Positions 1 to 9,698 of a DNA stretch of 64,000 nt are shown here, piece after piece. The position numbers and the translations under genes are program-made. Below the pieces are notes generated by a model. That model had not been told where the DNA came from, searched no databases, and saw only the letters and a list, made by a program, of their open reading frames with translations. The stretch is from contig NZ_JAGZ01000005.1 of assembly GCF_000526915.1 (NCBI RefSeq), positions 186,001 to 250,000 on the forward strand. The letters are read 5' to 3'. Source of the stretch: Mycobacterium genavense ATCC 51234 (GTDB lineage: Bacteria > Actinomycetota > Actinomycetes > Mycobacteriales > Mycobacteriaceae). Position 1 is the first letter of the stretch. Each line of letters opens with the position of its first letter.

Positions 1-143
1 TCCGGGTGCTGGTGTGTGATCAGGATGGCGTCCAGTCCGGTGATGCCCTCGAAGCCATGCGCGAAGGTTCCAGGATCGAAGAGCACGCTAGTGTGGTCGA
101 ACTCGGCAAGTAGGCAGGAATGCCCGAAATGCGTCAGTTGCAT
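1..143 (-). CDS. UPF0173-type MBL-fold metal-dependent hydrolase, N-terminal part only
   Basis: The gene starts at 143 and runs off the left edge, leaving 47 residues. The N-terminus MQLTHFGHSCLLAEF and the end ILITHQHP fit a metallo-beta-lactamase-fold hydrolase; THxHP is the start of the metal-binding HxHxDH motif. UPF0173 family members open in this way. It is divergent from the exported protein at 176 with about 30 bp between starts. As I recall, M. tuberculosis has a similar gene (Rv0786c) upstream of purS-purQ, which supports the identity. The substrate is unknown. Confidence 0.75.
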   Translation of the reverse strand, partial: MQLTHFGHSCLLAEFDHTSVLFDPGTFAHGFEGITGLDAILITHQHP

Positions 144-175
144 GCTTACGATTGTGCCCTGACGGGGGTGGTCGT

Positions 176-853
176 GTGCGGTTAGTTTTCGCGACGATAC
201 TGTTCGCCGGCGGCTTGGTCGATGCCCAGGTCTTCGTGGTCCCGGCGGCGGGTGAACCGGAGACCTGTCCGCCCGTCTGCGACCAGATCCCGGCCACCGC
301 GTGGCTGCCGCCGCGCGCCGTGCCGCTCAACTCGACCTACAACTGGCCCCCGCTGGCGGGGCTGGTCGTGCAGGTGACCGGGTCCGGGGCGGCACCGCGG
401 TTCCGGTTCGAGGAGCTGTGCGCCGCGCGGCCGCTGGCGCAGGACCCCCGCGCCTCGGCGGTGGCGGCACGCGTGACGGTGGCCCACCCGGAGGGCCAAT
501 GGCAGCTGATGGCCCAGATCGTGCACTGGCGCGGTGACACGGCCCGGGGCGGCGCGATCGCGTCCTCGGTGTTCGACAACGCCGTCGCGGTGCTGCGCGG
601 CTGCCAGCAGGGGGCACCGTTGCAGTCGCCGTCGATCACCACCGACGAACTGACCCGGATGGCCGCGGTGATCAGCGGCCCGGTGGTCATGCATACCTAC
701 CTGGTCGCACACGTCGCGAGCAGTACGATCAGCGAGCTGACCCTGTGGTCTGGTGCGCCGCCGCAGGTGCCGTGGCCCTCGATGGCCGACGGTCAGGTGC
801 TGGACTCGATGACGGCCCCGCTGTGCGAGGCCTACATCGCGTCGTGTCCGTAA
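176..853 (+). CDS. Conserved exported protein upstream of purS
   Basis: A 225-residue protein. I chose the GTG at 176 because it begins a clean signal peptide (MRLVFATILFAGGLVDA, then Q); a TTG at 152 would add eight polar residues in front. The mature part has cysteines in a CPPVC motif, mid-protein and close to the C-terminus (YIASCP), so disulphides are likely outside the membrane. A TACGAT -10-like box lies at 147-152. I recognise no catalytic motif. The gene lies 55 bp before purS, the position of a conserved hypothetical protein in M. tuberculosis as I remember it. The function is not known to me. Confidence 0.7.
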   Translation: MRLVFATILFAGGLVDAQVFVVPAAGEPETCPPVCDQIPATAWLPPRAVPLNSTYNWPPLAGLVVQVTGSGAAPRFRFEELCAARPLAQDPRASAVAARVTVAHPEGQWQLMAQIVHWRGDTARGGAIASSVFDNAVAVLRGCQQGAPLQSPSITTDELTRMAAVISGPVVMHTYLVAHVASSTISELTLWSGAPPQVPWPSMADGQVLDSMTAPLCEAYIASCP

Positions 854-908
854 GCCGCGGCCGGCCGGTAGAGTTGGCGCCGACAGCAACTCGTCAGGAG
901 GGACGCCG

Positions 909-1148
909 GTGGCGCGGGTGATCGTTAATGTGATGCCCAAAGCGGAGATTCCCGACCCGCAGGGTCAGGCGATTGTCGGCGCGTTGGGCCGACTCGGACA
1001 TCCCGGGATCTCAGATGTCCGTCAGGGCAAGAGGTTTGAGCTCGAAGTCGATGACACCGTCGACGATACCGTGCTCGCCGAGATCGCCGAATCACTGTTG
1101 GCCAACACCGTGATCGAGGACTGGACGATCAGCCGGGAAGTGTCGTGA
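909..1148 (+). CDS. purS: Phosphoribosylformylglycinamidine synthase subunit PurS
   Basis: A 79-residue protein with the PurS pattern: [20 protein letters not shown], then [20 protein letters not shown]. PurS is the small structural subunit that joins PurQ (glutaminase) and PurL (synthetase) to make formylglycinamidine ribonucleotide in purine synthesis. The GTG start at 909 follows a ribosome binding site (AGGAGGG, near 897). The stop TGA overlaps the purQ start, so the two are translationally coupled. PurL is not in the window. The length is normal for the family. Confidence 0.95.
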   Translation: MARVIVNVMPKAEIPDPQGQAIVGALGRLGHPGISDVRQGKRFELEVDDTVDDTVLAEIAESLLANTVIEDWTISREVS

Positions 1149-1819
1149 TGGCCCGGATCGGCGTTATTACCTTCCCCGGTACGCTCGACGACGTGGACGC
1201 CGCTCGTGCGGTGCGCCGCGTCGGTGCGGAGGCGGTGAGCCTGTGGCACGCTGACGCCGACCTCAAAGCGGTCGATGCGGTCGTGGTGCCGGGCGGGTTC
1301 TCCTACGGCGACTATCTGCGGGCCGGCGCGATCGCCCGCTTCGCCCCGGTGATGTCCGAAGTGGTCTACGCGGCGGGCCGCGGTATGCCGGTGTTGGGGA
1401 TTTGCAACGGTTTTCAAGTGCTGTGTGAGACCAGACTGTTGCCCGGCGTGCTGACCCGCAACGCGGGTCTGCACTTCATCTGCCGCGACGTGTGGCTTCG
1501 GGTCGCATCGAACTCGACGGCGTGGACCTCGCGCTTCGAGGCCGACGCCGACCTGCTGGTCCCGCTGAAATCGGGCGAGGGTCGCTACGTGGCGCCGGAG
1601 AACGTGCTCGACGAACTCGAGGGCGAGGGCCGCGTGGTATTTCGGTACCACGACAACATCAACGGCTCGATGCGTGGCATCGCCGGCATCAGCTCGGCCA
1701 ACTGGCGCGTCGTCGGCCTGATGCCACACCCCGAGCACGCCATCGAAGCGTTGACCGGTCCCTCCGACGACGGCCTGGGCTTGTTCTACTCCGCGCTCGA
1801 CGCCGTGCTCACCGCCTGA
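1148..1819 (+). CDS. purQ: Phosphoribosylformylglycinamidine synthase, glutaminase subunit PurQ
   Basis: A 223-residue class I glutamine amidotransferase that supplies ammonia to PurL. The nucleophile is Cys86 in GICNGFQVL. The His/Glu pair of the triad is in MPHPEHAIE near residue 195. [16 protein letters not shown] is typical of PurQ. I take the ATG at 1148, which overlaps the purS stop as TGATG; a GTG at 1145 would add one residue. The reading frame is intact. After its stop, 1820-2072 contains no gene I can support. Confidence 0.96.
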   Translation: MARIGVITFPGTLDDVDAARAVRRVGAEAVSLWHADADLKAVDAVVVPGGFSYGDYLRAGAIARFAPVMSEVVYAAGRGMPVLGICNGFQVLCETRLLPGVLTRNAGLHFICRDVWLRVASNSTAWTSRFEADADLLVPLKSGEGRYVAPENVLDELEGEGRVVFRYHDNINGSMRGIAGISSANWRVVGLMPHPEHAIEALTGPSDDGLGLFYSALDAVLTA

Positions 1820-1928
1820 CGTCGTCTTCGCGGAGACACCTGAGGCACTGCGCAATCCGGCGAAGGCCTGACTATCGCGTCGGTCGGCTCGGGTGGGTCT
1901 TTTCGCGCGCCGCCTCGCCGTGCCGTAG

Positions 1929-2912
<984 letters not shown>

Positions 2913-2970
2913 CCCAGGACGGGGATCCGGCGCTGGGCGGCCGGACGCTTGTGTGCGGCTTGCATCACCG

Positions 2971-3435
2971 TCAACCCACGTCGAGCACCATCGGCTGCGA
3001 CGGGCACTCGGCGACGGAGTCCAGATCGGCGAAGAACTCGATCGCGGCGGCGATGGTGTGGTCGATATAGGTGGCGAACTCGTCAAAGTCGACGGGTTCG
3101 CGGATCTTGCGGGAGCTGCGGGCGACGACGCCGACCCGCTGCGGATCAGACGACCCACGGACGGTCACCACGACGTCGCGGCTGCGCCGGTTCCACGAGT
3201 CGGCCAGTTCGGCCAGCTCAGCACCGTCAGCCGCCGGGAAGAAGCAACCCGGGGTGACTTGAATCGTGAATTCGTCACGGTGCCAACGGGAGATCCCGAG
3301 GTGGACATGCAGCCGCCGCGGGCGGGTGTTGGCGACGTAGAAAAATTCACCGTCGTGCTGGCCGCGGAAATAGCGGCTGCCACGAGTGCACAGGTAGCGT
3401 TCGATCAGGTCGGCGGAAAACGCCTCAGTCGTCAT
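2971..3435 (-). CDS. Conserved mycobacterial hypothetical protein
   Basis: A 154-residue protein from the ATG at 3435 (MTTEAFSADLIERY); an in-frame ATG at 3444 is a possible alternative. It has a compact alpha/beta pattern with FFYVANTRPRRLHVHLGIS, then FTIQVTPGCFFP and VTVRGSSDPQRVGVVARS, which resembles the YbjN/secretion-chaperone-like fold by eye only. No catalytic residues stand out and there is no signal peptide or membrane segment. It is convergent with the SDR gene, leaving 58 bp. Function unknown. Confidence 0.6.
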   Translation of the reverse strand: MTTEAFSADLIERYLCTRGSRYFRGQHDGEFFYVANTRPRRLHVHLGISRWHRDEFTIQVTPGCFFPAADGAELAELADSWNRRSRDVVVTVRGSSDPQRVGVVARSSRKIREPVDFDEFATYIDHTIAAAIEFFADLDSVAECPSQPMVLDVG

Positions 3436-3749
3436 GAAATACATGGTGCGGCCTGGGGCTTTCCGGATCCTTTGCGCCGAGCAACGTGTCGGCAAAGAAT
3501 CTGGTGAGAATTTGCTGAGTTTGTAACGATCCAGTCACGCGAAGTGAACTGCCCTGCAACAGGTTACGTCCGAACGGTTTACGACAGCGACACGCACCGC
3601 AACGATCGAGCAGCCGGCGACGTTCTGCATGCTCACCGGTTTGCAGTCGTCCCAGATCACTTCGTAGCGGGGCATCGCCGGGGGTCGCCGCACCCGGCCG
3701 CGCTAGCCTTCAGCTGTGCCGTCGGCACACAACGCAAGGAGGAGTGCCA
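3436..3749. other. Intergenic stretch without a recognisable gene
   Basis: This 314-bp stretch separates the divergent hypothetical gene (starting at 3435) and the VOC pseudogene (starting at 3750). I see no convincing coding frame or RNA. A TAGCCT -10-like hexamer occurs near 3702-3707, and a strong ribosome binding site AAGGAGG at 3736-3742 serves the VOC gene. Confidence 0.5.
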
Positions 3750-4147
3750 ATGGGGTTCGCGGTGCAACGGTTCGACCATATTGTGGTCATTGCAACGATA
3801 TTGAGGCCACCGCGGCGTGGTACGAGCGGGTTCTCGGCATGAAGCGGGAGACGTTCGGGCCGTCCAACCGAACAGCGCTGTGCTTTGGCAATCAGAAGAT
3901 CAACCTGCGCCCTGTCGGCGCGCTCACCGACGACCCCGATTGGGTGTCCGGGACCGTCGAAGCGGCGGGCTCCGAAGATCTGTGTTTCATCACCGATTCC
4001 AGCCCAGACGAGGTGCGTGCGCACCTGCAAGCGTGCGGGGTCGAGATCACCGCGGGGCCGGTAACCAAGACCGGTGCACTGGAACCGATGACCTCGCACT
4101 ACTGCCGGGACATCGACGGCAACCTGGTCGAGATCGCGGTCTACTGA
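3750..4147 (+). pseudogene. VOC/glyoxalase-family protein, frameshifted near its start
   Basis: The ATG at 3750 follows an ideal AAGGAGG and reads MGFAVQRFDHIVVI, the first strand of a vicinal-oxygen-chelate domain with its metal-binding His. The frame then breaks. The continuation NDIEATAAWYERVLGMKRE is in another frame and runs cleanly to DIDGNLVEIAVY at 4147, with the metal-binding Glu. Supplying one base at about 3792 (att g-c aac) restores VVIVNDIEATA. The intact protein would be about 132 residues. Either a recent one-base deletion or a sequence error explains it. The last 7 bp overlap the convergent cupin gene. Confidence 0.85.
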
Positions 4148-4608
4148 CCGTTTTCGAGCGGGTACAGCGCGGGCAGGTTGACCACGATAGCCTCCTGGCT
4201 GCTGCGGGCGATCACCACCTCCGCGATGGTGTCGGGGTCGGGGTTCTCCTCCCGGTGCGGCAGATAGGGCGGAATGAAGACGTAGTCGCCGGGCGCGGCC
4301 GCGATGCGCACCTCGTCGACGCCGTCGTGAAAGACGAACTCAGGGTGGCCGGCTCGCACATAGATCGCGGTTTCCGAGTCACCGTGGTGATGGTTGGACG
4401 AGACGGTCGCGGGTAATGCGTGCGTCTCACCCATCCACAGCTTCTCGGCGCCGACCGACTTACCGCTCAGCGCCGCAAACCGGCGCAGTCCTTCCGATTG
4501 CGCGGTATCCGAGCTGATCTCCGACGCCTTGATGTGGTGCACCCGGCGCTGCATCACCAGCTGGTTGGGTTCGTCGAAGTCGGGGTGAAATCCATCTGTC
4601 GTTGCCAT
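4141..4608 (-). CDS. Cupin-domain protein
   Basis: A 155-residue single-domain cupin. Motif 1 is SSNHHHGDSETAIYVRAG (metal-binding His cluster and Glu) at about residues 71-88, and motif 2 is PGDYVFIPPYLPHREEN with its His. Cupins of this type are small metal-dependent dioxygenases, isomerases or sensors. There is no DNA-binding domain. It is intact and convergent with the VOC gene, overlapping its end by 7 bp. The substrate is unknown. Confidence 0.8.
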   Translation of the reverse strand: MATTDGFHPDFDEPNQLVMQRRVHHIKASEISSDTAQSEGLRRFAALSGKSVGAEKLWMGETHALPATVSSNHHHGDSETAIYVRAGHPEFVFHDGVDEVRIAAAPGDYVFIPPYLPHREENPDPDTIAEVVIARSSQEAIVVNLPALYPLENGQ

Positions 4609-4745
4609 ACTCGCAATTGTCCCGGTTTTCTGCTCGACGTACCGTCGGCTCAGTTGGGTGCGAGCCGCGCCGGATGTTTGCGCAGGTCGTCGCCCCCAGG
4701 GTGCGGTCCTGCAGCCGTAGCAACAGTCGCGGGCCGCGTGCCGGC

Positions 4746-5429
4746 TCAGCTGCCGATCAGTTTTGCGGCGAGGTCGTGCAAATCATCGACCACGAGGGTC
4801 GGCCGCGCCAGCCCGTCGGCCAGCAGCGGGGCATTTCCCGGCCGGGCTACCAGTGCGGTGCTGAAGCCGACGTTGTGCGCGCCCAGCAGATCCCAGGCGT
4901 GGGCGGCCACCATCATGCAATCGGCGGGCGCCACACCCAGCGTGTCGCAGGCATACCGGTAGACCACGGGGGCGGGCTTGAACGCGCGACAGGATTCCAC
5001 GCTGAGCTGTTCGTCGAAAAGCGATGCGAGCCCGGCGTTGTCCAGTGGTGTCGCGACCCCGGCCCGATGCGGCGAATTCCTCAGCGTCACCTGCCGAAAT
5101 CCGTTGTCGCGCAGCGCGGTGAGGGCTTCGACGGCGTCCGGATGTGCCGGCATGGCGCCCATCTGCTCCTGCAGGCGGTGCGCGTCGGCGTCGGTGACCT
5201 GCACCCGATAGCTGTCGGCCAGCATGTGCAGGATACCTCGACCGAGGGTGAAGAAGTCCGCGTAGCAGTCGGCCATCGTGACCGTCATCGAGTACATGAC
5301 GAGCTGGCCGAACCACTCGCGCAGCACCCGCTCGTCGCCGAACAGCTCGCCGAAAAGCGGTGCTATGGAATCGATGTCGATCAGCGTCTCGTTCACATCG
5401 AAAACGAGGACAGACGGTGTCGTCGGCAT
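4746..5429 (-). CDS. Haloacid dehalogenase, type II (HAD superfamily)
   Basis: A 227-residue HAD enzyme. Motif I is LVFDVNETLIDID with the nucleophilic Asp; motif II is VTLRNSPHRAG; the Lys is in CRAFKPAPVVYRYAC; and VAAHAWDLLGAHNVGF matches the type II dehalogenase motif VASHxWDxxGA. It would hydrolyse the C-Cl bond of 2-haloacids by an ester intermediate, though related mycobacterial proteins may act on other substrates. No signal peptide. The start MPTTPSVLVFD is preceded by a CAGGAG-like site. Reading frame intact. Confidence 0.88.
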   Translation of the reverse strand: MPTTPSVLVFDVNETLIDIDSIAPLFGELFGDERVLREWFGQLVMYSMTVTMADCYADFFTLGRGILHMLADSYRVQVTDADAHRLQEQMGAMPAHPDAVEALTALRDNGFRQVTLRNSPHRAGVATPLDNAGLASLFDEQLSVESCRAFKPAPVVYRYACDTLGVAPADCMMVAAHAWDLLGAHNVGFSTALVARPGNAPLLADGLARPTLVVDDLHDLAAKLIGS

Positions 5430-5593
5430 GCCTGCTCCTGTACCTTCTTAGGATCGGGAAGGTTCGGCCGTAAGTATCCAACCAGACATGAGCATCGCCA
5501 CGACGGCGAACACGCCGTTGGAGAACGCCTGCGCTCGTTCCGCATTGGCTTTACGCACCGCCACCGCAGCCTCCCCGCGTCGTCGTATCCGGC

Positions 5594-6469
5594 TCAGTTA
5601 GCCGTTGGAGTTCTCCCGAGCACCTCGTCGGTGTCGAGTCCCCGGTCCACGCCGTGCGGAACGACGGTCTGGCCAGGTTCGAGGTGCAGCTGCCGGCCGT
5701 CGACAAAGACGTCGATCTTGTCGGGTTCGAAGGACACCAGGTTGCTGACCCGCTCCACCTCCGGCCACGCGTTGACGTAGGACCAGGCCGCGCGTTTGCG
5801 CTTGCCGATGTCGTAATAGGAAGCCAAGCCCTTGTATGGGCAGAAGGTTTGACCCGCAACGGGTTTGAGCATCACATCGGCGATGTCGTCGCGGGGCACA
5901 TACCAGCGCGGCGCGAAACCGGATTCGTACAGCACCAGCGGGCACTCGGTGTCCGCGATCACTTGGTCGCCGTCTTGGACCACCAGATGCCTTGAGGTCG
6001 AACGAATATCGATGCGGTGGTAGGCGTCGGTGGCATGCCCGACGATGCGTTCGTCTTCTTCGTAGAAGGCTTCCATGGCGCGCCAGGCGAATGCCACCCG
6101 TCCGGCCAGTACCGCGGCCTGCGGTGGCAGGCCGGTGTGCTGCCAGGCGCCGTGGGCGGCTTCGTGCTCCGCAGTCCGAACAGTGAACCACTGCGTGTCG
6201 CCCAGGTCCTTATGCTGCGTGACGCGGTCTTCGGAGACCAGGATGGTCGCGTCGATGTCCCCGGTCGGGAAGTAGGCGACCGGGTAGCGTCCCGGCTCGT
6301 GTAGCAGCACCACTTCTTCGCTGTCGGCGATCCAGCGGTCGGCGAAGCGCACTCGCATGCGACGGCGTAATGGCTCCGCGAACAGCAGGCGTGGCGGCAA
6401 CGGCTGCTCGGTGAGGAAGTGGCCGACCGATCCGGTCGCCAGTGGACCCTGTTGCCATGCCAAACCCAT
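5594..6469 (-). CDS. Protein with two DUF427 domains
   Basis: A 291-residue protein with two copies of the DUF427 fold. The first is around RVRFADRWIADSEEVVLLHEPGRYPVAYF; the second has VIADTECPLVLYESGFAPRWYVPRDDI followed by TFCPYKGLASYYDIG, the signature of the family. DUF427 proteins are cytosolic, have a compact beta fold and no established reaction. The C-terminal tail (FVDGRQLHLEPGQTVVPHG) is also conserved in mycobacterial members in my experience. Intact, with no clear operon partners. Confidence 0.82.
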   Translation of the reverse strand: MGLAWQQGPLATGSVGHFLTEQPLPPRLLFAEPLRRRMRVRFADRWIADSEEVVLLHEPGRYPVAYFPTGDIDATILVSEDRVTQHKDLGDTQWFTVRTAEHEAAHGAWQHTGLPPQAAVLAGRVAFAWRAMEAFYEEDERIVGHATDAYHRIDIRSTSRHLVVQDGDQVIADTECPLVLYESGFAPRWYVPRDDIADVMLKPVAGQTFCPYKGLASYYDIGKRKRAAWSYVNAWPEVERVSNLVSFEPDKIDVFVDGRQLHLEPGQTVVPHGVDRGLDTDEVLGRTPTAN

Positions 6470-6509
6470 TGTGGTGGACTCACTTTCGCGCCAGTAACGG
6501 ACCGTGCCA

Positions 6510-7483
6510 CTAGTCGATGACGACGACCATCTTTCCGCCGGCCTCGCCGGCCTCCATGATCCGGTGTGCCTCGTAAATCTGGTCGAACGAGAAGACGTGT
6601 GACGGCGTCGCGTCGAGCTCGCCCTCGGTTACCTGGCGGGCGATGTCCTGCAGGGGCACGTCAGATAACGGGAAGCCGGGAGTGCCAAATACGAAGCTGC
6701 CGAAGAAGTTCAGATTTACCCCGCTGGCCATGCGCAACAGCGGGTTGAAATCGCCTAGGGGATCAAGCCCGCCCAGCCAGCCGGCCAGGCAGGCCGTCCC
6801 GCCGCGGCGCAGCAGGTCGAGCGAGTCGAGGATGGTGCTGTTACCCCACCAAGTCCAACACGGCGTCGATTTGCTTGGATTCGGCGATGTGGGAGGCGAG
6901 GTCGCGCCTTTCCACTTCGACGCGCGATGCACCCAGTTCCTCGAGCACCGAAGCCCGCTGGCTGCTGCGGGCGGTCGCGATGACGTGCGCGCCGGCGGCG
7001 ACCGCCATCTTGAGTGCTGCCTGGCCGAACGACGAGGTCGCCCCGCGCAGCAGCAGCGTCTGTCCCGCCTGCAGGTTGAGGTTGCGGAACAGACACGTCC
7101 AGGCCACCGCATCGATTTCCGGCAGGGGCCAATTGCGACCATGGCAGTTCGGAATCGATCGGGGCGACGTTCGCGGCGCGTACCCGGGTGTGTTGGGCGT
7201 AGCTGCCGTTGATGGTTCGCCCGAGGCCACCCATCAGGGCCGCGACCTTGGTGCCGACCGGAAACTCACCGCCCGGGCACGAGTCGACGATGCCCACACA
7301 TTCGATGCCGCTGACTTCCGCGGCTTCCGCCCATTCCCCCCGGCGCATGTGCAGCTCGGCGTGGTTGATCCCGAATCCCTTGACCTGGATCACCACTTCG
7401 CCGTCCCTGGGCAGCGGTTTGGGGATTTCGGTGTAGACCAAGCGGTCCAGTCCGCCGAACCCGTCGAGGATGATTGCCCGCAT
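6510..7483 (-). pseudogene. Zinc-type alcohol dehydrogenase / quinone oxidoreductase, two frameshifts
   Basis: Homology runs through three frames. From the ATG at 7483 (MRAIILDGFGGLDRL, after GGGGAAAG) the N-terminal GroES-like domain is open to ELPWSQLA. The next part (LPEIDAVAWTCLFRNLNLQAGQTLLLRG) is shifted, and after AVLDLVG the frame meets a stop, while the third frame continues as NSTILDSLDLLRRGG to the end KMVVVID. Shifts lie near 7124-7129 and 6844-6847, both in four-base G/C runs. Restored, it would be a 320-residue MDR-family NADPH-binding oxidoreductase with a complete Rossmann motif (SSFGQAALK). As written it cannot be translated whole. Confidence 0.85.
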
Positions 7484-7695
7484 GCTTTCCCCACCGGGTT
7501 GCTCACGCACCACGGCGGGCGCGGTGGGCAGGGTAGAACTGGTGATCCCCATAGCACTGACCTCCCCCGAGGTTTTGCGGAAAATCCGCATCGCGCATTA
7601 TGCCCCGGCGTCCGGCTCGACTAAATGGGCTATCTGACCCAATATTATGGGCGAGTAGACCTAAAATTGTCCAGGGTGCACCCACGCTGCGAGGT

Positions 7696-9333
7696 CTACG
7701 CGGGAACCGGAAGTATCAGCCGGGACTTCCCGTGGTGGATGGTGTGCCGGCACGGGCGCAGTTCGGTGCCGGTGCCCGCTGGCGCACCGGTGCCCTCGTT
7801 CCGCATGTATTGAGGGAACGAGCCGCCCGATACCTGTAGGCGGAGCCGGTGGCCGGCGGCAAGCCGATGTGCGCAGGGGTGCAGCTGCAGCCGTAGCGGC
7901 CCTTCCCCGGCGGCGGGGTCGAGCCGTTGGAATGTCTCAGAGAAGTTGCGGGAGCAGCCTTTCGCGTCGACATCGCAGAGCCGGACGAACACGTCGGCGT
8001 GTGGATTACTCCTGCTGTGGTGAAGCTCCACCACGGGAGTCCCGATGATTTCCAGCATTTCGGCTAGTGCGGGGGTGGTGAAGGTCAGCACGTCTGAGCG
8101 TGCCTCAAGGTCGCGGTTGTCGCGCACTCCAGCGTCGTTGTCGATCAAGGGCCCGGCAACCGTCGGCGTGGGATGAGCGGGGTCGTAAGTGAACGAGGTG
8201 GTGCCGGTCTGCGGCTGTTGCCCGGTGAGCTGCCCGCCCAGACCGAGATAGTGGACCTGTTCGGTGCTTGGTGGCGGCCAGTGCGGGTGCTCACGCCATT
8301 CGTCGGTGCCTGTGACGGCGAACCGGACGGGCTGGTGCTTGCGGGTGACGGGTTCACCGGCCAGGTGCTCGGCCATCCAGTCGAGGTTGTCGGCGCCAAG
8401 CTGCCCGTTCGCGCCGCTGACTACTTGCTGGTGTATCCATGGCCCGACGGTGAGCGCGACCTCGAGTCCACGTTCATGCAGCACCTCATACTGGCGCATG
8501 GTGTGGGTGAGGATTAGGTCTTGCCAACCGACGACCAGCCGGATCGGCACCGATACCTTGTCCAACGCGGCGCTGGCGTTGTAGGGCTGCCAAAACGGGT
8601 CGCTGAGGTCCTGGTGACACAGCCACTTGCGAAACCACGGTGCCTGATGCCCGAGCGCAATGTCCGCGGCCTCGGCCAGGGGGAGGGCCGCAACGGTGCG
8701 AGCATTGAGCTTGGCGGCCCGGGCGAAGATCCACATGACACCGAGCAACCCGAACCGCTCCTGGTTCACCATCACCCTCGACCACGTGAGTAAGTCGTGG
8801 AGACGGAAAGCGCCTGTGCCCAACCCGAACTCGACGGCATTATGAAAGCCGGCGATGATCACCGCCGTGCGCAGCTCTGGCGGCGGATCGACCAGCAGGG
8901 CCCACTGTGTCCATCCCACAGCAGACGCCCCGTAGGTGGCCAGTCGCCCGTCGAACCACGGCTGGGTGCGCAACCACTCCATGGTGTCTTGTCCATCGTC
9001 GATGTCGGCGGCTATCGGCGTGAACTGGCCACCGGAACCAAACGAGCCGCGGCAGCTTTGCACCACCACGTGATAGCCCTGTCCGGCAAACAGCCGCGCA
9101 TCCATGTTGATGGGCAGGCTCCGCCCGTACGGCGTGCGCATCAGGATCGTTCCGCGGCCCCGCGTTCCGGCGGGAACATAGTGGTCGGCTAACAGCGTGA
9201 TCCCATCCCGTATGGGCACGGCGAGATCACGTTCGTTCCGGAAGCGATGTGTTGCCTTGGGCAGCTTCGAACGCGAGGCGACGGCTCGGTCGAACAACGA
9301 CGCGCCGAAGCCGGGCCTTATTGCCTTTACCAT
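7696..9333 (-). CDS. CocE/NonD-family hydrolase (X-Pro dipeptidyl-peptidase S15 fold)
   Basis: A 545-residue protein from the ATG at 9333 (MVKAIRPGFG). The N-terminal alpha/beta-hydrolase domain has ERDLAVPIRDGITLLADHY, LMRTPYG, and the nucleophile elbow LATYGASAVGWTQW. The catalytic His is in LTVGPWIHQ. A C-terminal jelly-roll domain (DVLTFTTPALAEMLEIIGTP to RLRLQVSGGSFP) completes the CocE architecture. Enzymes of this family cleave esters or acyl-amino bonds; the substrate is unknown. The longer upstream reading frame has no start signal I would trust. It is an isolated minus-strand gene with no signal peptide. Intact. Confidence 0.87.
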   Translation of the reverse strand: MVKAIRPGFGASLFDRAVASRSKLPKATHRFRNERDLAVPIRDGITLLADHYVPAGTRGRGTILMRTPYGRSLPINMDARLFAGQGYHVVVQSCRGSFGSGGQFTPIAADIDDGQDTMEWLRTQPWFDGRLATYGASAVGWTQWALLVDPPPELRTAVIIAGFHNAVEFGLGTGAFRLHDLLTWSRVMVNQERFGLLGVMWIFARAAKLNARTVAALPLAEAADIALGHQAPWFRKWLCHQDLSDPFWQPYNASAALDKVSVPIRLVVGWQDLILTHTMRQYEVLHERGLEVALTVGPWIHQQVVSGANGQLGADNLDWMAEHLAGEPVTRKHQPVRFAVTGTDEWREHPHWPPPSTEQVHYLGLGGQLTGQQPQTGTTSFTYDPAHPTPTVAGPLIDNDAGVRDNRDLEARSDVLTFTTPALAEMLEIIGTPVVELHHSRSNPHADVFVRLCDVDAKGCSRNFSETFQRLDPAAGEGPLRLQLHPCAHRLAAGHRLRLQVSGGSFPQYMRNEGTGAPAGTGTELRPCRHTIHHGKSRLILPVPA

Positions 9334-9403
9334 CCTGCTACACCTCAATGACCTGAAACCAGTTACACAACTGCGAATTTCGGCGCTATCGCCTTCGTCG
9401 TGG

Positions 9404-9640
9404 TCATACCGTGACGACGAGTTTCTTGGCAGAAACACCGTTGCGTAGTTGGTCAAGCGCATCGGGGATCTTGGCGAGTCCCTCGCCAACCACCACCGCC
9501 TCGGGTGCGGCCCGGTAGGTGCCATTCGCCAGCGCAACCGGCAGAAAGTGTTCGTATATGGCCGGGCCAACCTCGTTGTCTTTGAGGCTTGTGCCCCAAA
9601 TGGAGCTCACCCGAACACCGTGGCGGCGTCGGCATGCCAA
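9404..9640 (-). pseudogene. C-terminal remnant of a zinc-binding dehydrogenase / quinone oxidoreductase
   Basis: About 65 residues from SSIWGTSLKDNEVGPAIYEH to ALDQLRNGVSAKKLVVTV are the C-terminal end of an MDR-type oxidoreductase; the closing GVSAKKLVVTV is characteristic. The N-terminal 80% of that protein is missing. The fragment abuts the CoxL fragment beginning at 9699 on the same strand. No own start or ribosome binding site is convincing. I read it as the 3' end left by a deletion joining two genes. Confidence 0.65.
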
Positions 9641-9698
9641 CGCGATCCGCGTGAGCCAGGCGGGCTGTGCGGCGGCGATACGGTGGCGACCGGGTACT

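Noticed and set aside
9333-9570. N-terminal extension of the CocE-type hydrolase
   Set aside because: The extra 79 codons are Arg/Ser-rich without homology or ribosome binding site; the ATG at 9333 fits the family better.
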